Notes under the pieces: model-generated
Told to the model about the DNA's origin: nothing
The model's database searches: none
The model's input: the letters and a program-made list of their open reading frames with translations, nothing else
Made by a program: the position numbers and the translations under genes
NCBI GenBank assembly: GCA_902764285.1
Contig: CACWVN010000001.1
Span: 1-61,574, forward strand
DNA from: an uncultured Eubacteriales bacterium
GTDB taxonomy: Bacteria > Bacillota > Clostridia > Christensenellales > Aristaeellaceae
Length of the DNA: 61,574 bases
Direction of reading: 5' to 3'
Shown here: positions 34,289-42,779 of the stretch, piece by piece
Numbering within the stretch: the first letter of the stretch is position 1
Layout of the letters: the number at the start of each line of letters is the position of its first letter

Positions 34289-35048
34289 ATATCGCTTTGA
34301 CGCGGAAAAGACGCGGGATATCCTGGTTCAGAGGATCCGGGAATTTACGGAATCGGCGGGCTGCGCGCGGGTGGTGCTGGGCATCTCCGGCGGCAAGGAC
34401 AGCAGCGTGGCCGCGGCGCTGTGCGCCCGGGCGCTGGGCCCGGAAAACGTATACGGCGTGATGCTGCCCGACGGCGAACAAGCGGACATCGCCGACAGCC
34501 GGCGGGTGTGCCAGTGCCTGGGCATCCGCCGCCGGACGGTGAGCATCGGCGCCATGCACCGCGACCTGCTGGCCGCCGTGGAGGAGAGCGGCCGCGAGCC
34601 CGGCGCGTTCCCGGTGGAATACCACCGCGAGAGCGACATCAACGTGGGCCCGCGCCTGCGCATGACCACGCTGCGCTACATCGCCCAGGCCATCGGCGCG
34701 TTCCTGTGCGGCACCGGCAACCTGTCCGAGGCTACCGTGGGCTACTGCACCAAGGACGGCGACACCAGCTGCGATTTCAACCCGCTGGGCCGGCTGACCA
34801 GCCTGGAGGTGGTGGCCGTGGGGCTGACGATGGCGGAGCTGCCCCGGGAGCTGGTGGAAAAGACGCCCACCGACGGGCTCTCCGGCAAGAGCGACGAGGA
34901 GCGGCTGGGCGTGACCTACCGCCAGATCCACGATTTCATCCGCCTGGGCACCAGCGGCGACGACGACGCGGACGCGCGCATCGCCCAGAAGGAAAAGGCC
35001 GGCCGCCACAAGCGGCGGCTGCCCACGGTGCTGGATCCCTTTGAATGA
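34281..35048 (+). CDS. nadE: Ammonia-dependent NAD+ synthase
   Basis: A 255-residue enzyme converting deamido-NAD to NAD. The pyrophosphatase loop SGGKDS is at about 36-41, followed by GTGNLSEATVGYCTKDGD and EKTPTDGLSGKSDEERLGV. The glutaminase domain of long NadE forms is absent, so ammonia is the likely nitrogen donor. No nadD is visible beside it. It completes a pncA-pncB-nadE salvage operon. Confidence 0.95.
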   Translation: MAEYRFDAEKTRDILVQRIREFTESAGCARVVLGISGGKDSSVAAALCARALGPENVYGVMLPDGEQADIADSRRVCQCLGIRRRTVSIGAMHRDLLAAVEESGREPGAFPVEYHRESDINVGPRLRMTTLRYIAQAIGAFLCGTGNLSEATVGYCTKDGDTSCDFNPLGRLTSLEVVAVGLTMAELPRELVEKTPTDGLSGKSDEERLGVTYRQIHDFIRLGTSGDDDADARIAQKEKAGRHKRRLPTVLDPFE

Positions 35049-35059
35049 ATCGTATATTA

Positions 35060-35097
35060 CCAAAGGCGCTGTCCCCGCAGGCGGCGCCTTTGGTTTA
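35060..35097 (+). terminator. Terminator of the NAD salvage operon
   Basis: Arms CCAAAGGCGC (35060-35069) and GCGCCTTTGG (35084-35093), followed by TTTAC. Confidence 0.7.
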
Positions 35098-35203
35098 CAC
35101 AGGTTACCGCCGGGATTGTCTTTCGGAGGAACGGGTCGGTTCGCCGCTTTGCGTCGACGGGCGCGCTTTACGGGAAATTATCGTCGATATCATGCATCTG
35201 TAA

Positions 35204-35232
35204 TAGACAAGGCGGGAATAATCCGGTATACT
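35204..35232 (+). promoter_or_regulatory. Promoter of the Na/Pi cotransporter gene
   Basis: TAGACA (35204-35209), 17-bp spacer, TATACT (35227-35232); both hexamers match consensus at five of six positions. Confidence 0.7.
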
Positions 35233-35253
35233 ATAAACAGGACTAAGGCATTT

Positions 35254-35268
35254 ATAACGAAACGTTAT
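35254..35268. promoter_or_regulatory. Palindrome in the Na/Pi cotransporter leader
   Basis: ATAACG-AAA-CGTTAT lies about 15 nt after the expected transcription start. Its core AACGNAACGTT also occurs in the palindromes at 23085 and 23255. It may be an operator or a small leader hairpin. Confidence 0.4.
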
Positions 35269-35283
35269 GAGAGGTATTGCTGA

Positions 35284-36924
35284 ATGTCATTAACAGAAGC
35301 GCTTTCGATGACCGGCGGCGTAGGGCTTTTTCTCTACGGCATGACGGTGATGTCCAACGGGCTCAAGCGCGCGGCGGGCGACCGTCTGCGCGGGATCCTG
35401 GAAAAGGTGACCGGCAACCGGGTGATGGCCGTGCTGATCGGCATCATGGTTACGATACTGATCCAGAGCTCCTCCGCCACCGACATGATGGTCATCGGCT
35501 TTGTCAATTCGGGCTTGATGAGCCTGACGCAGGCGATCGGCGTAATCATGGGCGCGAACATCGGCACCACGGTGACGGCCCAGATCACGGCCTTCAACCT
35601 GACGGCCTACGCGCCGCTGCTGCTGTTCATCGGCGCGATCATGGCGCTGTTTATCAAAAAACAGCTCGTGAAGGATATCGGCGGCATCATACTGGGCTTC
35701 GGCATGCTGTTCGTGGGAATCGGCATGATCAAGGCGGCCATCGCGTCCCTTTCGGATAACCCGGATTTCGTCGCGCTGCTCTCGGCGCTGGATCATCCGG
35801 CCGCGGCGGTGCTTTTCGGCGTGGCCTTCACGGCGCTGCTGCAGAGCTCCTCTTCTTCTACGGTCATCTTCCAGGCCTTCGCGGTGCAGGGCCTGCTGAA
35901 TTACCATCAGTGCGTCTATCTGGTCATCGGCGCGGCCATCGGATCGGTGACGCCGAACCTGCTGGCCTCGCTGACCACCGACCGCAACGGCAAGCGCACG
36001 GCGGCGCTGAACCTGATTTTCAACCTGATGCGCGCCGCGCTGCTGATTGTGCTGATCAACCTCTTCCCCGGCATCCTGAACGCCATCCAGTCGCTCTCGC
36101 CGGGCGATATCGGCCGCCAGGTCGCCAACACCCACACGTTCTTCGCGCTGTTCGCGGTGCTCGCGCTGCTGCCGGTTTCCAACCACATCGTGAAGCTGTC
36201 CCAAAAACTGCTGCCGACGCTGCCCGCCGAACAGCGGGTCATGGAATCCCGGAAGCTGGTCTACCTGGAAAACGCCGAAAAGAACCTGCCCGCGCTGGCG
36301 ATGCGCCAGGCCATGCTGGAGGTCGCCCGCATGGGCAAGCTGGCCCGCGACAACCTGGCCGACGCGCTGACGTTCTTCTTCAACCCGACCGATACGGAGC
36401 TTCGCCAGAAGCTGGTGGACACCGAGGAGACGGTGGATTACCTGAACCACGCCATCGAGGACAAGCTGGTGTCGCTGCGCTCGCGGCAGCTGTCGGACCG
36501 GGACGTGTTCCGGCTGTCGAAGATGGTGCTGGTGGTGTCCAACTATGAGCGCATCGGCGACCACGCGGAAAACATCATGGAATTTGCCGACCGCATGCGC
36601 GAAGCCGGGGCCGTGATTTCCGATATCGCGCTGAAGGAGCTGCGCACGATGGGCGACACGGTACTGGAGACCATCGACGTCGCCATGGCCGTTTACGAGA
36701 GCGAGAAATTCGACCTGCTGCCCCGCGCGGAGGCGCTGGAGCAGAAGGTGGACGACATGCAGGCGCAATACATCCAGAACCACGTGGACCGGCTGATGCA
36801 GGAAAACTGCGATCCGCTGGGCGGCGTCATCTTCACCGACATGTGCACCGACCTGGAGCGCTGCTCCGACCAGGGCATCAACATCGCCACGGCGCTCCTG
36901 CCCCCGAAGGCCGACGCGCGGTAA
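35284..36924 (+). CDS. Na/Pi cotransporter family protein with PhoU-like C-terminus
   Basis: A 546-residue protein with an N-terminal NptA/YjbB-type membrane domain (about 1-310), containing the duplicated substrate motif as IQSSSATDMM and LQSSSSSTVI. A PhoU-like cytosolic helical domain follows (about 340-540, including YERIGDHAENIMEFADRM). It probably imports or exports phosphate with sodium. ATG at 35284 is preceded by GAGAGG at about 9 nt. Single-gene unit with its own promoter and terminator. Confidence 0.92.
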   Translation: MSLTEALSMTGGVGLFLYGMTVMSNGLKRAAGDRLRGILEKVTGNRVMAVLIGIMVTILIQSSSATDMMVIGFVNSGLMSLTQAIGVIMGANIGTTVTAQITAFNLTAYAPLLLFIGAIMALFIKKQLVKDIGGIILGFGMLFVGIGMIKAAIASLSDNPDFVALLSALDHPAAAVLFGVAFTALLQSSSSSTVIFQAFAVQGLLNYHQCVYLVIGAAIGSVTPNLLASLTTDRNGKRTAALNLIFNLMRAALLIVLINLFPGILNAIQSLSPGDIGRQVANTHTFFALFAVLALLPVSNHIVKLSQKLLPTLPAEQRVMESRKLVYLENAEKNLPALAMRQAMLEVARMGKLARDNLADALTFFFNPTDTELRQKLVDTEETVDYLNHAIEDKLVSLRSRQLSDRDVFRLSKMVLVVSNYERIGDHAENIMEFADRMREAGAVISDIALKELRTMGDTVLETIDVAMAVYESEKFDLLPRAEALEQKVDDMQAQYIQNHVDRLMQENCDPLGGVIFTDMCTDLERCSDQGINIATALLPPKADAR

Positions 36925-36956
36925 ACGGCGCCTTTCCCCGAATTGATTTTGCGGTA

Positions 36957-36998
36957 CGGGAAGGCCGATACGATCTGTATCGGCCTTCCCGCTTTGTT
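36957..36998 (+). terminator. Terminator after the Na/Pi cotransporter gene
   Basis: Perfect 15-bp stem (36957-36971 with 36977-36991) and 5-base loop, followed by CTTTGTTT. Confidence 0.85.
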
Positions 36999-37180
36999 TG
37001 CCTCGCGCGTCGGACCGGCGCGGTTCCGGCGCCGCGAATCGAGGGAGATATTCTGGACTTGAAACGGCGGGCCGCGCGCGTTTGAGTGCGTTTTTCCGCG
37101 TTTTTCCGGACGCGCGGAGCGGTAAGATGGAACCAGACAATGAAAGGCGGAGGCGCCGGGATCGAAAGGAGGGGATTGCC

Positions 37181-37333
37181 ATGGCGGAAGAGGCCGGGAG
37201 GGACGTGCATGACGCGCTGTGCCGGAGCTTCAGAAAGGTGTCGAGGCTGGACCAGTTCGATTATCTGATCCTGCTGATGGAGTGCCGGATCCTGCCGCCC
37301 TGGTTTGCGGCGGCGGAACCCGGACGGGAATGA
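37181..37333 (+). CDS. Putative 50-residue small protein
   Basis: ATG at 37181 is 7 nt after a textbook AAAGGAGGGG, and a terminator hairpin follows at 37347. The product (N-terminus MAEEAGRDVHDALCRSF) is soluble, with an amphipathic centre (LDQFDYLILLMECRILP) and two cysteines. No family is recognised. The good ribosome site and terminator argue that it is translated, but similarity evidence is needed. Confidence 0.5.
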   Translation: MAEEAGRDVHDALCRSFRKVSRLDQFDYLILLMECRILPPWFAAAEPGRE

Positions 37334-37346
37334 CGGGGATCACCGG

Positions 37347-37393
37347 AAAACCGCCGCGGCGCGGATATGCGTCGCGGCGGTTTGCGTTTTTTC
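37347..37393 (+). terminator. Terminator after the small protein gene
   Basis: Arms 37347-37362 and 37369-37383 form about 15 bp (one G-U), followed by GCGTTTTTT. Confidence 0.8.
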
Positions 37394-37416
37394 GCATCGG
37401 CCAGGCGGATCGGGGA

Positions 37417-38121
37417 TCAGCGCCGGCGCCCGGCGAGGACCTTCACGGTTTCCGGGACGCTGCTGTGGACGATGCGCCGCGGCTCGAACCGGATCAGCGA
37501 ATAGACCAGCTGCATGACCAGCCCCGCGCCGAACGTGCTGATGACGGTGCCGATGCCCACCGGTCCGCCCAGCAGCCACCCGGCCAGCAGCACGATGCCC
37601 CACAGCAGCACCTCGACCAGCCCGATGGGAAGGCGCGGCAGCCGCTTTCCGAGGCCGACCAGCAGCGCGTCCCGCGGCCCGCAGCCCTGGCCCGCGCTCA
37701 TGTAAACCCACATGCCCAGCGCCATGAACACGAACCCCGTCAGCATCAGCCCGATGCCCAGCGGCAGGCTTTCGTTCGCGGGGAAGGGATTCAAGTCGTT
37801 GAACATCTGCACGAAATTGCCGGTCAGCAGCGCGTCGATGACGGTGCCGAAGCCGATGCGCTCCCGCAGCGCCAGGTCGATGCCCAGTATGATGACGGCG
37901 ATCAGCGTCATGGAGAGGCCGTAGTTCAGCGGCGTGTGCGCCGCCACGCCCATGCCCAGGCAGTCCCAGGGCGCGAGGCCGATGTTGGCGAATATCGTCA
38001 GATGGACGCCGAAGGCGAACACCAGGAGCCCGGCGGCGATTTGAAACCACTGCCCAACGGCGCGCGCGGCCGGGTTTTTGGGGCCGTCCGCGCTTCCGGC
38101 GGATCGAAAAAACATTTTCAT
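37417..38121 (-). CDS. YczE/YyaS-like integral membrane protein
   Basis: A 234-residue protein with about five or six membrane helices, similar to the YczE/YyaS/YitT group. Typical features are LTIFANIGLAPWDCLGMG near the N-terminus and MSAGQGCGPRDALLVGLG in the middle. The biochemical role is unknown; members are often regulated by an adjacent transcription factor, absent here. ATG at 38121 is preceded by AGAAGGAT. An imperfect 20-bp palindrome lies just upstream (38152-38171). Confidence 0.85.
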   Translation of the reverse strand: MKMFFRSAGSADGPKNPAARAVGQWFQIAAGLLVFAFGVHLTIFANIGLAPWDCLGMGVAAHTPLNYGLSMTLIAVIILGIDLALRERIGFGTVIDALLTGNFVQMFNDLNPFPANESLPLGIGLMLTGFVFMALGMWVYMSAGQGCGPRDALLVGLGKRLPRLPIGLVEVLLWGIVLLAGWLLGGPVGIGTVISTFGAGLVMQLVYSLIRFEPRRIVHSSVPETVKVLAGRRR

Positions 38122-38151
38122 GCGAAATCCTTCTTCCGATAAGGCGATGCT

Positions 38152-38171
38152 TTATCTCGTTAACGCGATAA
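38152..38171 (-). promoter_or_regulatory. Operator-like palindrome upstream of the YczE-like gene
   Basis: Twenty-base dyad TTATCTCGTT/AACGCGATAA with 9 of 10 symmetric positions, 30-50 nt before the start codon. It could bind a GntR- or MarR-type regulator; none is encoded nearby. Confidence 0.45.
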
Positions 38172-38242
38172 TCCAGTTTACCACAGGCGGCGGCGTTTGG
38201 CAAGCGGGGCCCTCGAAAAACTCAACTTTACCGCATGCCTTA

Positions 38243-38310
38243 CTTCGGAAAACCCTGTAAAACAAGGACTTCTGAATTGCCATAGCCCGAGAATACAGGA
38301 TTTTTCGAAG
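38243..38310. repeat. Long imperfect inverted repeat, candidate palindromic element
   Basis: Seventeen-base arms (38243-38259 and 38294-38310) pair with one mismatch and one G-U around a 34-base loop. Composition is more A/T-rich than the flanks. It lies upstream of the AEC promoter, so it is not part of that transcript. Confidence 0.55.
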
Positions 38311-38388
38311 TTGCTAAGGGGAGAACAGAAAACCTGCCGCACGCCGCCTGCACCGATCTGCGGGGCGACCATCCGCGGCCGTTTCTTA

Positions 38389-38417
38389 TGGACATGATTT
38401 GCGGGAAATGGTATAAT
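38389..38417 (+). promoter_or_regulatory. Promoter of the AEC transporter gene
   Basis: TGGACA (38389-38394), 17-bp spacer ending in TGG, TATAAT (38412-38417): near-consensus with an extended -10. Confidence 0.75.
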
Positions 38418-38494
38418 GAACCCACGGCTCCGCGCCGCCGTTTCGACCGGATCGGCGGCCGGGCCGGCGCGATCCAACGGATGGAGGATTGAAC

Positions 38495-39415
38495 ATGACG
38501 CAAGTACTGCGCACGATACTGCCCGTCGCGCTGATGCTGGCCATCGGCATGCTGTGCCGGCGGCGGAACATCATCTCCCGCGCGGGCATCGACGCCCTGA
38601 AAAACGTGGTGGTGAACATCACGCTGCCCGCGGTGCTGCTGAACGCCTTCGCCACCACCAGCTACACGCTGATGGACGTGGCGATCCCGCTGCTGATGTT
38701 CCTGGTCTGCCTGGCGGCGTGGGCGCTGGGCCGGGCGGCGGGCAGGGCGATGAAGCTGCCGTCGCGGTTCGTGCCTTTCCTTACCACCGGCTTTGAAGCG
38801 GGCATGCTGGGCTACGCGCTGTTCAACATGCTCTACGGCAGCGCCCGCACGGCGGAATTCGCCCGGGTGGACCTGGGCCAGGTGCTGTTCGTGTTCACGC
38901 TGTACAAGATCCTGCTGGGTCTGGACGGCAGCGAAAGGGCGGATGCGTCGAAGCTGGCGAAGGACATGCTGCGTTCGCCGATCATCATCGCCATCGCCGC
39001 GGGCGTGCTGCTGGGCGCCACCGGGCTGTACCGGGCGTGCGTGCCTTCGGGTGTCAGCAACATATTCGATGCCTGCACCAGCTTCGTCGCCGCGCCCACC
39101 AGCGCCATCATCCTGCTGGCCATCGGCTACGACCTGGTGCTGAAGGACATCCCCTGGGCGCAGACCGTCAAGGTCGTGGCGCTGCGTCTGGCGATCATGC
39201 TGGCGCTGCGCACGGCGTTTGCGGCGCTGATGAACGCGGCCTGGCCCCAGGCGAACCTGACGGCGGCCATCAACGTGATGTTCCTGCTGCCGCCGCCGTT
39301 CGTGCTGCCGGTGTTCGCGGACGATCCCGAACAGCGGGTCTACGTGTCCTCGGCGCTGTCGGTGTCCACGCTGGTCGCGATCGCCGGCTTCGCCGTGCTG
39401 GCCGCTGTGGGATGA
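38495..39415 (+). CDS. AEC family transporter (auxin efflux carrier-like permease)
   Basis: A 306-residue membrane protein with about ten helices and the two-repeat layout of the AEC/Mem_trans family. Recognisable segments: MLCRRRNIISRAGIDALKN near the N-terminus, VVNITLPAVLLNAF, TGFEAGMLGYALF and LPPPFVLPVF. Bacterial members export small carboxylates such as malate or malonate, or amino acids. ATG at 38495 lies 7 nt after GGAGG. Stand-alone gene. Confidence 0.88.
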   Translation: MTQVLRTILPVALMLAIGMLCRRRNIISRAGIDALKNVVVNITLPAVLLNAFATTSYTLMDVAIPLLMFLVCLAAWALGRAAGRAMKLPSRFVPFLTTGFEAGMLGYALFNMLYGSARTAEFARVDLGQVLFVFTLYKILLGLDGSERADASKLAKDMLRSPIIIAIAAGVLLGATGLYRACVPSGVSNIFDACTSFVAAPTSAIILLAIGYDLVLKDIPWAQTVKVVALRLAIMLALRTAFAALMNAAWPQANLTAAINVMFLLPPPFVLPVFADDPEQRVYVSSALSVSTLVAIAGFAVLAAVG

Positions 39416-39424
39416 GGCGAAAAA

Positions 39425-39460
39425 AGCAACCCCTGTCGGATATCTCCGACAGGGGTTTTA
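39425..39460. terminator. Bidirectional terminator between AEC and pta
   Basis: Stem AACCCCTGTCGGA / TCCGACAGGGGTT (39428-39440 with 39445-39457) with an A-run before and T residues after, between convergent genes. Confidence 0.88.
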
Positions 39461-39470
39461 TAATGGGCAA

Positions 39471-40466
39471 TCAATGCTGCGCCTGCACGGCGGTCAGCGC
39501 GACGGTATTGACGATATCCTGCACCGAGCATCCGCGGGACAGGTCGTTGCACGGCCTGGCCAGGCCCTGGAGCACGGCGTAGCACTCGGCGCCGCCGAGG
39601 CGCTGGGTGATCTTATAGCCGATGTTTCCGGATTGCAGATCCGGGAACACCAGCACGTTCGCGCGCCCGGCCACCGGGCTGCCCGGCGCCTTTGAAGCGC
39701 CGATCTCCGGCACCAGCGCGGCGTCCAGCTGCATCTCGCCGTCCAGCAGCAGCTCCGGCGCCAGCTCGTGGGCGATGGCCACGGCCTGCTGCACCTTCTC
39801 CACCAGCGCGTGCTTCGCGCTGCCCTTCGTGGAGAACGACAGCAGCGCCACCCGCGGCTCGACGATGCCGCACAGCGCGCGGGCGGTGTCGGCGGCGGAA
39901 ATCGCGATCTGCGCCAGCTCCTCGGCCGTGGGGCAGGGCACCACCACGCAGTCGGCGTACACCAGCAGTCCGTTTTCGCCCAGCGCCGGGTTGGGGCAGT
40001 TCATCAGGAAGCTGGAGGACACGATGTGGATGCCGGGCTTCGTCTTGATGATCTGCAGCGCGGGCCGCAGCATATCGCCCGTGGTGTGCACCGCGCCGGA
40101 CACCAGCCCGTCCGCGTCGCCCAGCTTCACCATCAGCATGCCGTAGTACATCGGGTCCGCCGCCAGCTTCGCGGCGTCCTCGCGGCTTAGGCCCTTGGCC
40201 CTGCGCAGTTCGTACAGCGCGTCGGCGTAGTCGGCGGCCTTCAGGCTCAGTGCCGGATCGACGGTTTCGATGCCGGCGATGTCCGCGCCCGCTTCCTCAG
40301 CGACGGCGCGGATCCTCTCCGCGTCGCCCAGCAGCACCGGCCGCGCGATGCCCTCGGCGCGCACCTGCGCGGCGGCCCGGACGGTGCGCGGCTCGTCGCC
40401 CTCGGGCAGCACGATGGTCTTTACGTCCGCCTTCGCCTTTTCCCAGACCCTTTCGATCATGCTCAT
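39471..40466 (-). CDS. pta: Phosphate acetyltransferase / phosphate acyltransferase
   Basis: A 331-residue short-form Pta (PTA_PTB family) converting acyl-CoA and phosphate to acyl phosphate. Family segments: [17 protein letters not shown] near the N-terminus, [38 protein letters not shown] and [14 protein letters not shown]. It follows butyrate kinase by 25 nt, so it may act on butyryl-CoA as well as or instead of acetyl-CoA, although the sequence looks like Pta and not Ptb. ATG at 40466 follows AAGGGAG. Confidence 0.9.
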   Translation of the reverse strand: MSMIERVWEKAKADVKTIVLPEGDEPRTVRAAAQVRAEGIARPVLLGDAERIRAVAEEAGADIAGIETVDPALSLKAADYADALYELRRAKGLSREDAAKLAADPMYYGMLMVKLGDADGLVSGAVHTTGDMLRPALQIIKTKPGIHIVSSSFLMNCPNPALGENGLLVYADCVVVPCPTAEELAQIAISAADTARALCGIVEPRVALLSFSTKGSAKHALVEKVQQAVAIAHELAPELLLDGEMQLDAALVPEIGASKAPGSPVAGRANVLVFPDLQSGNIGYKITQRLGGAECYAVLQGLARPCNDLSRGCSVQDIVNTVALTAVQAQH

Positions 40467-40491
40467 GTGCCAAGTACTCCCTTCAAACGAA

Positions 40492-41613
40492 TCAGAATTC
40501 CACGCCCTCGAAGCCGTTCCAGACGGGCTTCCCGGAGTAGGTCAGGGCCTTGTCGTGGCCGCGCAGCACCCGCAGCACGGACAGCGCCAGCGCCTCCTGC
40601 TCCATTTCGCCGGGGTACACGTGGATCGGCGCGATCCAGCCGCAGCGGTCGCGGATGCCCTCGGTGATGTCGTCGAAGCGCATCAGCCCGCCGGTCAGCA
40701 GTATGGCGTCCACCCGGCCGCGCAGCACGGCGCTCATCTCGCCGATCATCTTGCAGATCTGGTAGATCATCGTGTTCCACACCAGCGCGGCCTTGCGGTC
40801 GCCGGCGTCCACCATGGCGTGGACGGCGTCGGAATCGGACGTGCCGAACAGGCTGACGAACCCGCCCGCGCGGGAGCACATCAGCCGCACCTCCTCCACG
40901 GAATGGGCGTCGATGTAGTCCAGCAGCGCCAGCACCGGCACGCTGCCGATGCGCGTGGGCGTGAACGCGCCCTCGCCGTCGGCGCCCATGTTGCCGTCCA
41001 CCATGCGCCCGTGGTCGTGGGCGCTGACGGTGATGCCGCCGTCGATGTGCGCGACGATGAAATTGCAGTCCTCGTAGCGGCGCTTCATGGTCTCCGCGTG
41101 GGCCTGGGCCACGGCCTTCTGGTTCAGCACGTGGGAATGGGACACGCGGTACACGCCGCGGATGCCCGTCAGCCGGGCGTAATCGCCGTATTCGTCCACG
41201 TTGGTGGGGTTCAGCGTGTAGGCGGGCCTGCCGTATTCCTGCGCGAACTTCCACGCCAGCATTACGCCCAGCTTGGCCGGGTGCTCGCTGCCGCCCACGG
41301 CGGCCTCGGTGTCGTCGTACAGCCGCTGGTCCACGGTCGTCACGCCGCCGGGCTGGGTGTGGGCGCTGCCGCCGCGGCCCACGAACACGTCGATGTCCGC
41401 CGGGTCGACGCCCTCCTCCTTCAGCATGTCCAGGATCACCCGGTAGCGGAACGGGATCTGCCCGTTCACGTGGGGATAGCGCAGCAGCTCCGGCGCGTCG
41501 TGGAACAGACTCCGCTCGAAGCGCGGCGTTTCGTTTTCGAACAGGCTCACCTTCGTGGAGGTGGAGCCCGGGTTGATGATCAGCATCCTGTAGATCTTCT
41601 TCGGTTCAGCCAT
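40492..41613 (-). CDS. buk: Butyrate kinase
   Basis: A 373-residue acetokinase-family kinase making ATP and butyrate (or a branched acid) from the acyl phosphate. Buk-type features include [16 protein letters not shown] at the N-terminus, [47 protein letters not shown] and [14 protein letters not shown]. It differs from acetate kinase in length and in these motifs. ATG at 41613 follows GAGGAAAA. First gene of a buk-pta operon, the reverse of the usual ptb-buk order. Confidence 0.92.
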   Translation of the reverse strand: MAEPKKIYRMLIINPGSTSTKVSLFENETPRFERSLFHDAPELLRYPHVNGQIPFRYRVILDMLKEEGVDPADIDVFVGRGGSAHTQPGGVTTVDQRLYDDTEAAVGGSEHPAKLGVMLAWKFAQEYGRPAYTLNPTNVDEYGDYARLTGIRGVYRVSHSHVLNQKAVAQAHAETMKRRYEDCNFIVAHIDGGITVSAHDHGRMVDGNMGADGEGAFTPTRIGSVPVLALLDYIDAHSVEEVRLMCSRAGGFVSLFGTSDSDAVHAMVDAGDRKAALVWNTMIYQICKMIGEMSAVLRGRVDAILLTGGLMRFDDITEGIRDRCGWIAPIHVYPGEMEQEALALSVLRVLRGHDKALTYSGKPVWNGFEGVEF

Positions 41614-41678
41614 GGGCGTTTTCCTCGATCGTCGCGTAATCGCATGGGCCCGGGGCGCTCGCTCCGGCCTGCGGGATA

Positions 41679-41687
41679 AGTATACCA
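41679..41687 (-). promoter_or_regulatory. Extended -10 promoter of buk-pta
   Basis: TGG-TATACT on the minus strand (41687-41679), about 65 nt before buk. The -35 is weak. Confidence 0.5.
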
Positions 41688-41751
41688 CAACCACGAGGCC
41701 GCGCGGGTAAAGAGTATGGAAAATATCGGCGGCCGCGGCGCCGCGCGGTCG

Positions 41752-41780
41752 TTGACTTTTTACCCGGCGCATGGTAGAGT
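41752..41780 (+). promoter_or_regulatory. Promoter of the CmpB-like/glycosidase operon
   Basis: TTGACT (41752-41757), 17-bp spacer ending in TGG, TAGAGT (41775-41780). Confidence 0.6.
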
Positions 41781-41826
41781 ATTCCCAGTTATCCGGATAT
41801 GTCGTCGTATTCAGAGAAGGTGTCGC

Positions 41827-42747
41827 ATGGAGAAATTCGTCGATCTGGTCCTGCTGTTCTTTTCTTTTTCGTTCCTGGGCTGGTGCATCGAGGTCGTCCT
41901 GAAATACCGCCAGTTCCACCGCTTCATCAACCGCGGCTTCCTGGCGGGCCCGTGGCTGCCGATTTACGGCTCCGGCGCGGTGCTGATCACGCTGGCCGTG
42001 GGCGATATCTCCCGGTATGAGTTCGCCTACGGCACCACCTTCGCCATATCCTTCGTCGTCTGCGGCGCGGTGGAATACCTGGCCAGCTGGTATATGGAAA
42101 AGCGCTTTCACGCCCGGTGGTGGGATTACAGCCAAAAGCCGATGAACCTGCACGGCCGCGTGTGGATCGGCAACCTGATACTGTTCGGGCTGGGCGGCGT
42201 GCTGATCATCCACGTGATCAACCCGGCGCTGTTCCCGCTGTTCGACGCCGCGCCGCTGCGGGCCCGGCAGGTCGCAGCCGGCGCGCTGGCGGCGGTGTTC
42301 GCGGCGGATTTCGTCATGTCCCACTTCGTATTGAAGCTGGTCAAGCTCGGCGTGGAGCGCAGCGAGGCGGACAACACCGAGGAGATCGGCCGGGAGATCC
42401 GGCTGCTGCTCAGCGACCGGTCCTACTTCCACCGCCGCTTTGCCGACGCGTATCCGGAGGTCACCTACCGCACGGAGCGCATCAGCGCCCGCATCGCCGG
42501 GATCAGGGCCGAGACGGAGAAGCTGCGCGCCGAGGCCGAACAGCGCTTCGAGGCGCGCAAGGAGCAGCTCGCCGCCAGCCTGGAGCCCACCGGCGCGATC
42601 AAGAATACGGTCATCTGCAACCAGTGTGATCTGATCGACCTGCTGTACGACGACGCGACCGCGACCGACGAGATGCGGCGCATCAAGAAAACCATCGACG
42701 CAGACCTGGAGCGGCTGAAGGACCGAGGGGCGATGGGCCGTCCCTGA
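41827..42747 (+). CDS. Putative membrane protein of the ABC_trans_CmpB family
   Basis: A 306-residue protein with about five N-terminal membrane helices. The signature is FFSFSFLGWCIEVVLK near the N-terminus, then INRGFLAGPWLPIYGSGAV and ARWWDYSQKPMNLHGRVW, typical of the CmpB-like putative ABC permease family of Firmicutes. The C-terminal third (about 190-300) is a charged, probably coiled-coil cytosolic tail, longer than usual. No ATPase is adjacent; function unknown. ATG at 41827 has GAAGGTG upstream. Confidence 0.8.
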   Translation: MEKFVDLVLLFFSFSFLGWCIEVVLKYRQFHRFINRGFLAGPWLPIYGSGAVLITLAVGDISRYEFAYGTTFAISFVVCGAVEYLASWYMEKRFHARWWDYSQKPMNLHGRVWIGNLILFGLGGVLIIHVINPALFPLFDAAPLRARQVAAGALAAVFAADFVMSHFVLKLVKLGVERSEADNTEEIGREIRLLLSDRSYFHRRFADAYPEVTYRTERISARIAGIRAETEKLRAEAEQRFEARKEQLAASLEPTGAIKNTVICNQCDLIDLLYDDATATDEMRRIKKTIDADLERLKDRGAMGRP

Positions 42748-42779
42748 CCGCCCTGAAACCCCCGGGAGGAGGAATCGAT

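Larger units (their letters stand above)
38122..38494. other. Divergent intergenic region between YczE-like and AEC genes
   Basis: About 370 bp without a convincing gene. It holds an operator-like palindrome (38152-38171), a long imperfect inverted repeat (38243-38310) and the AEC promoter (38389-38417). Confidence 0.6.
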
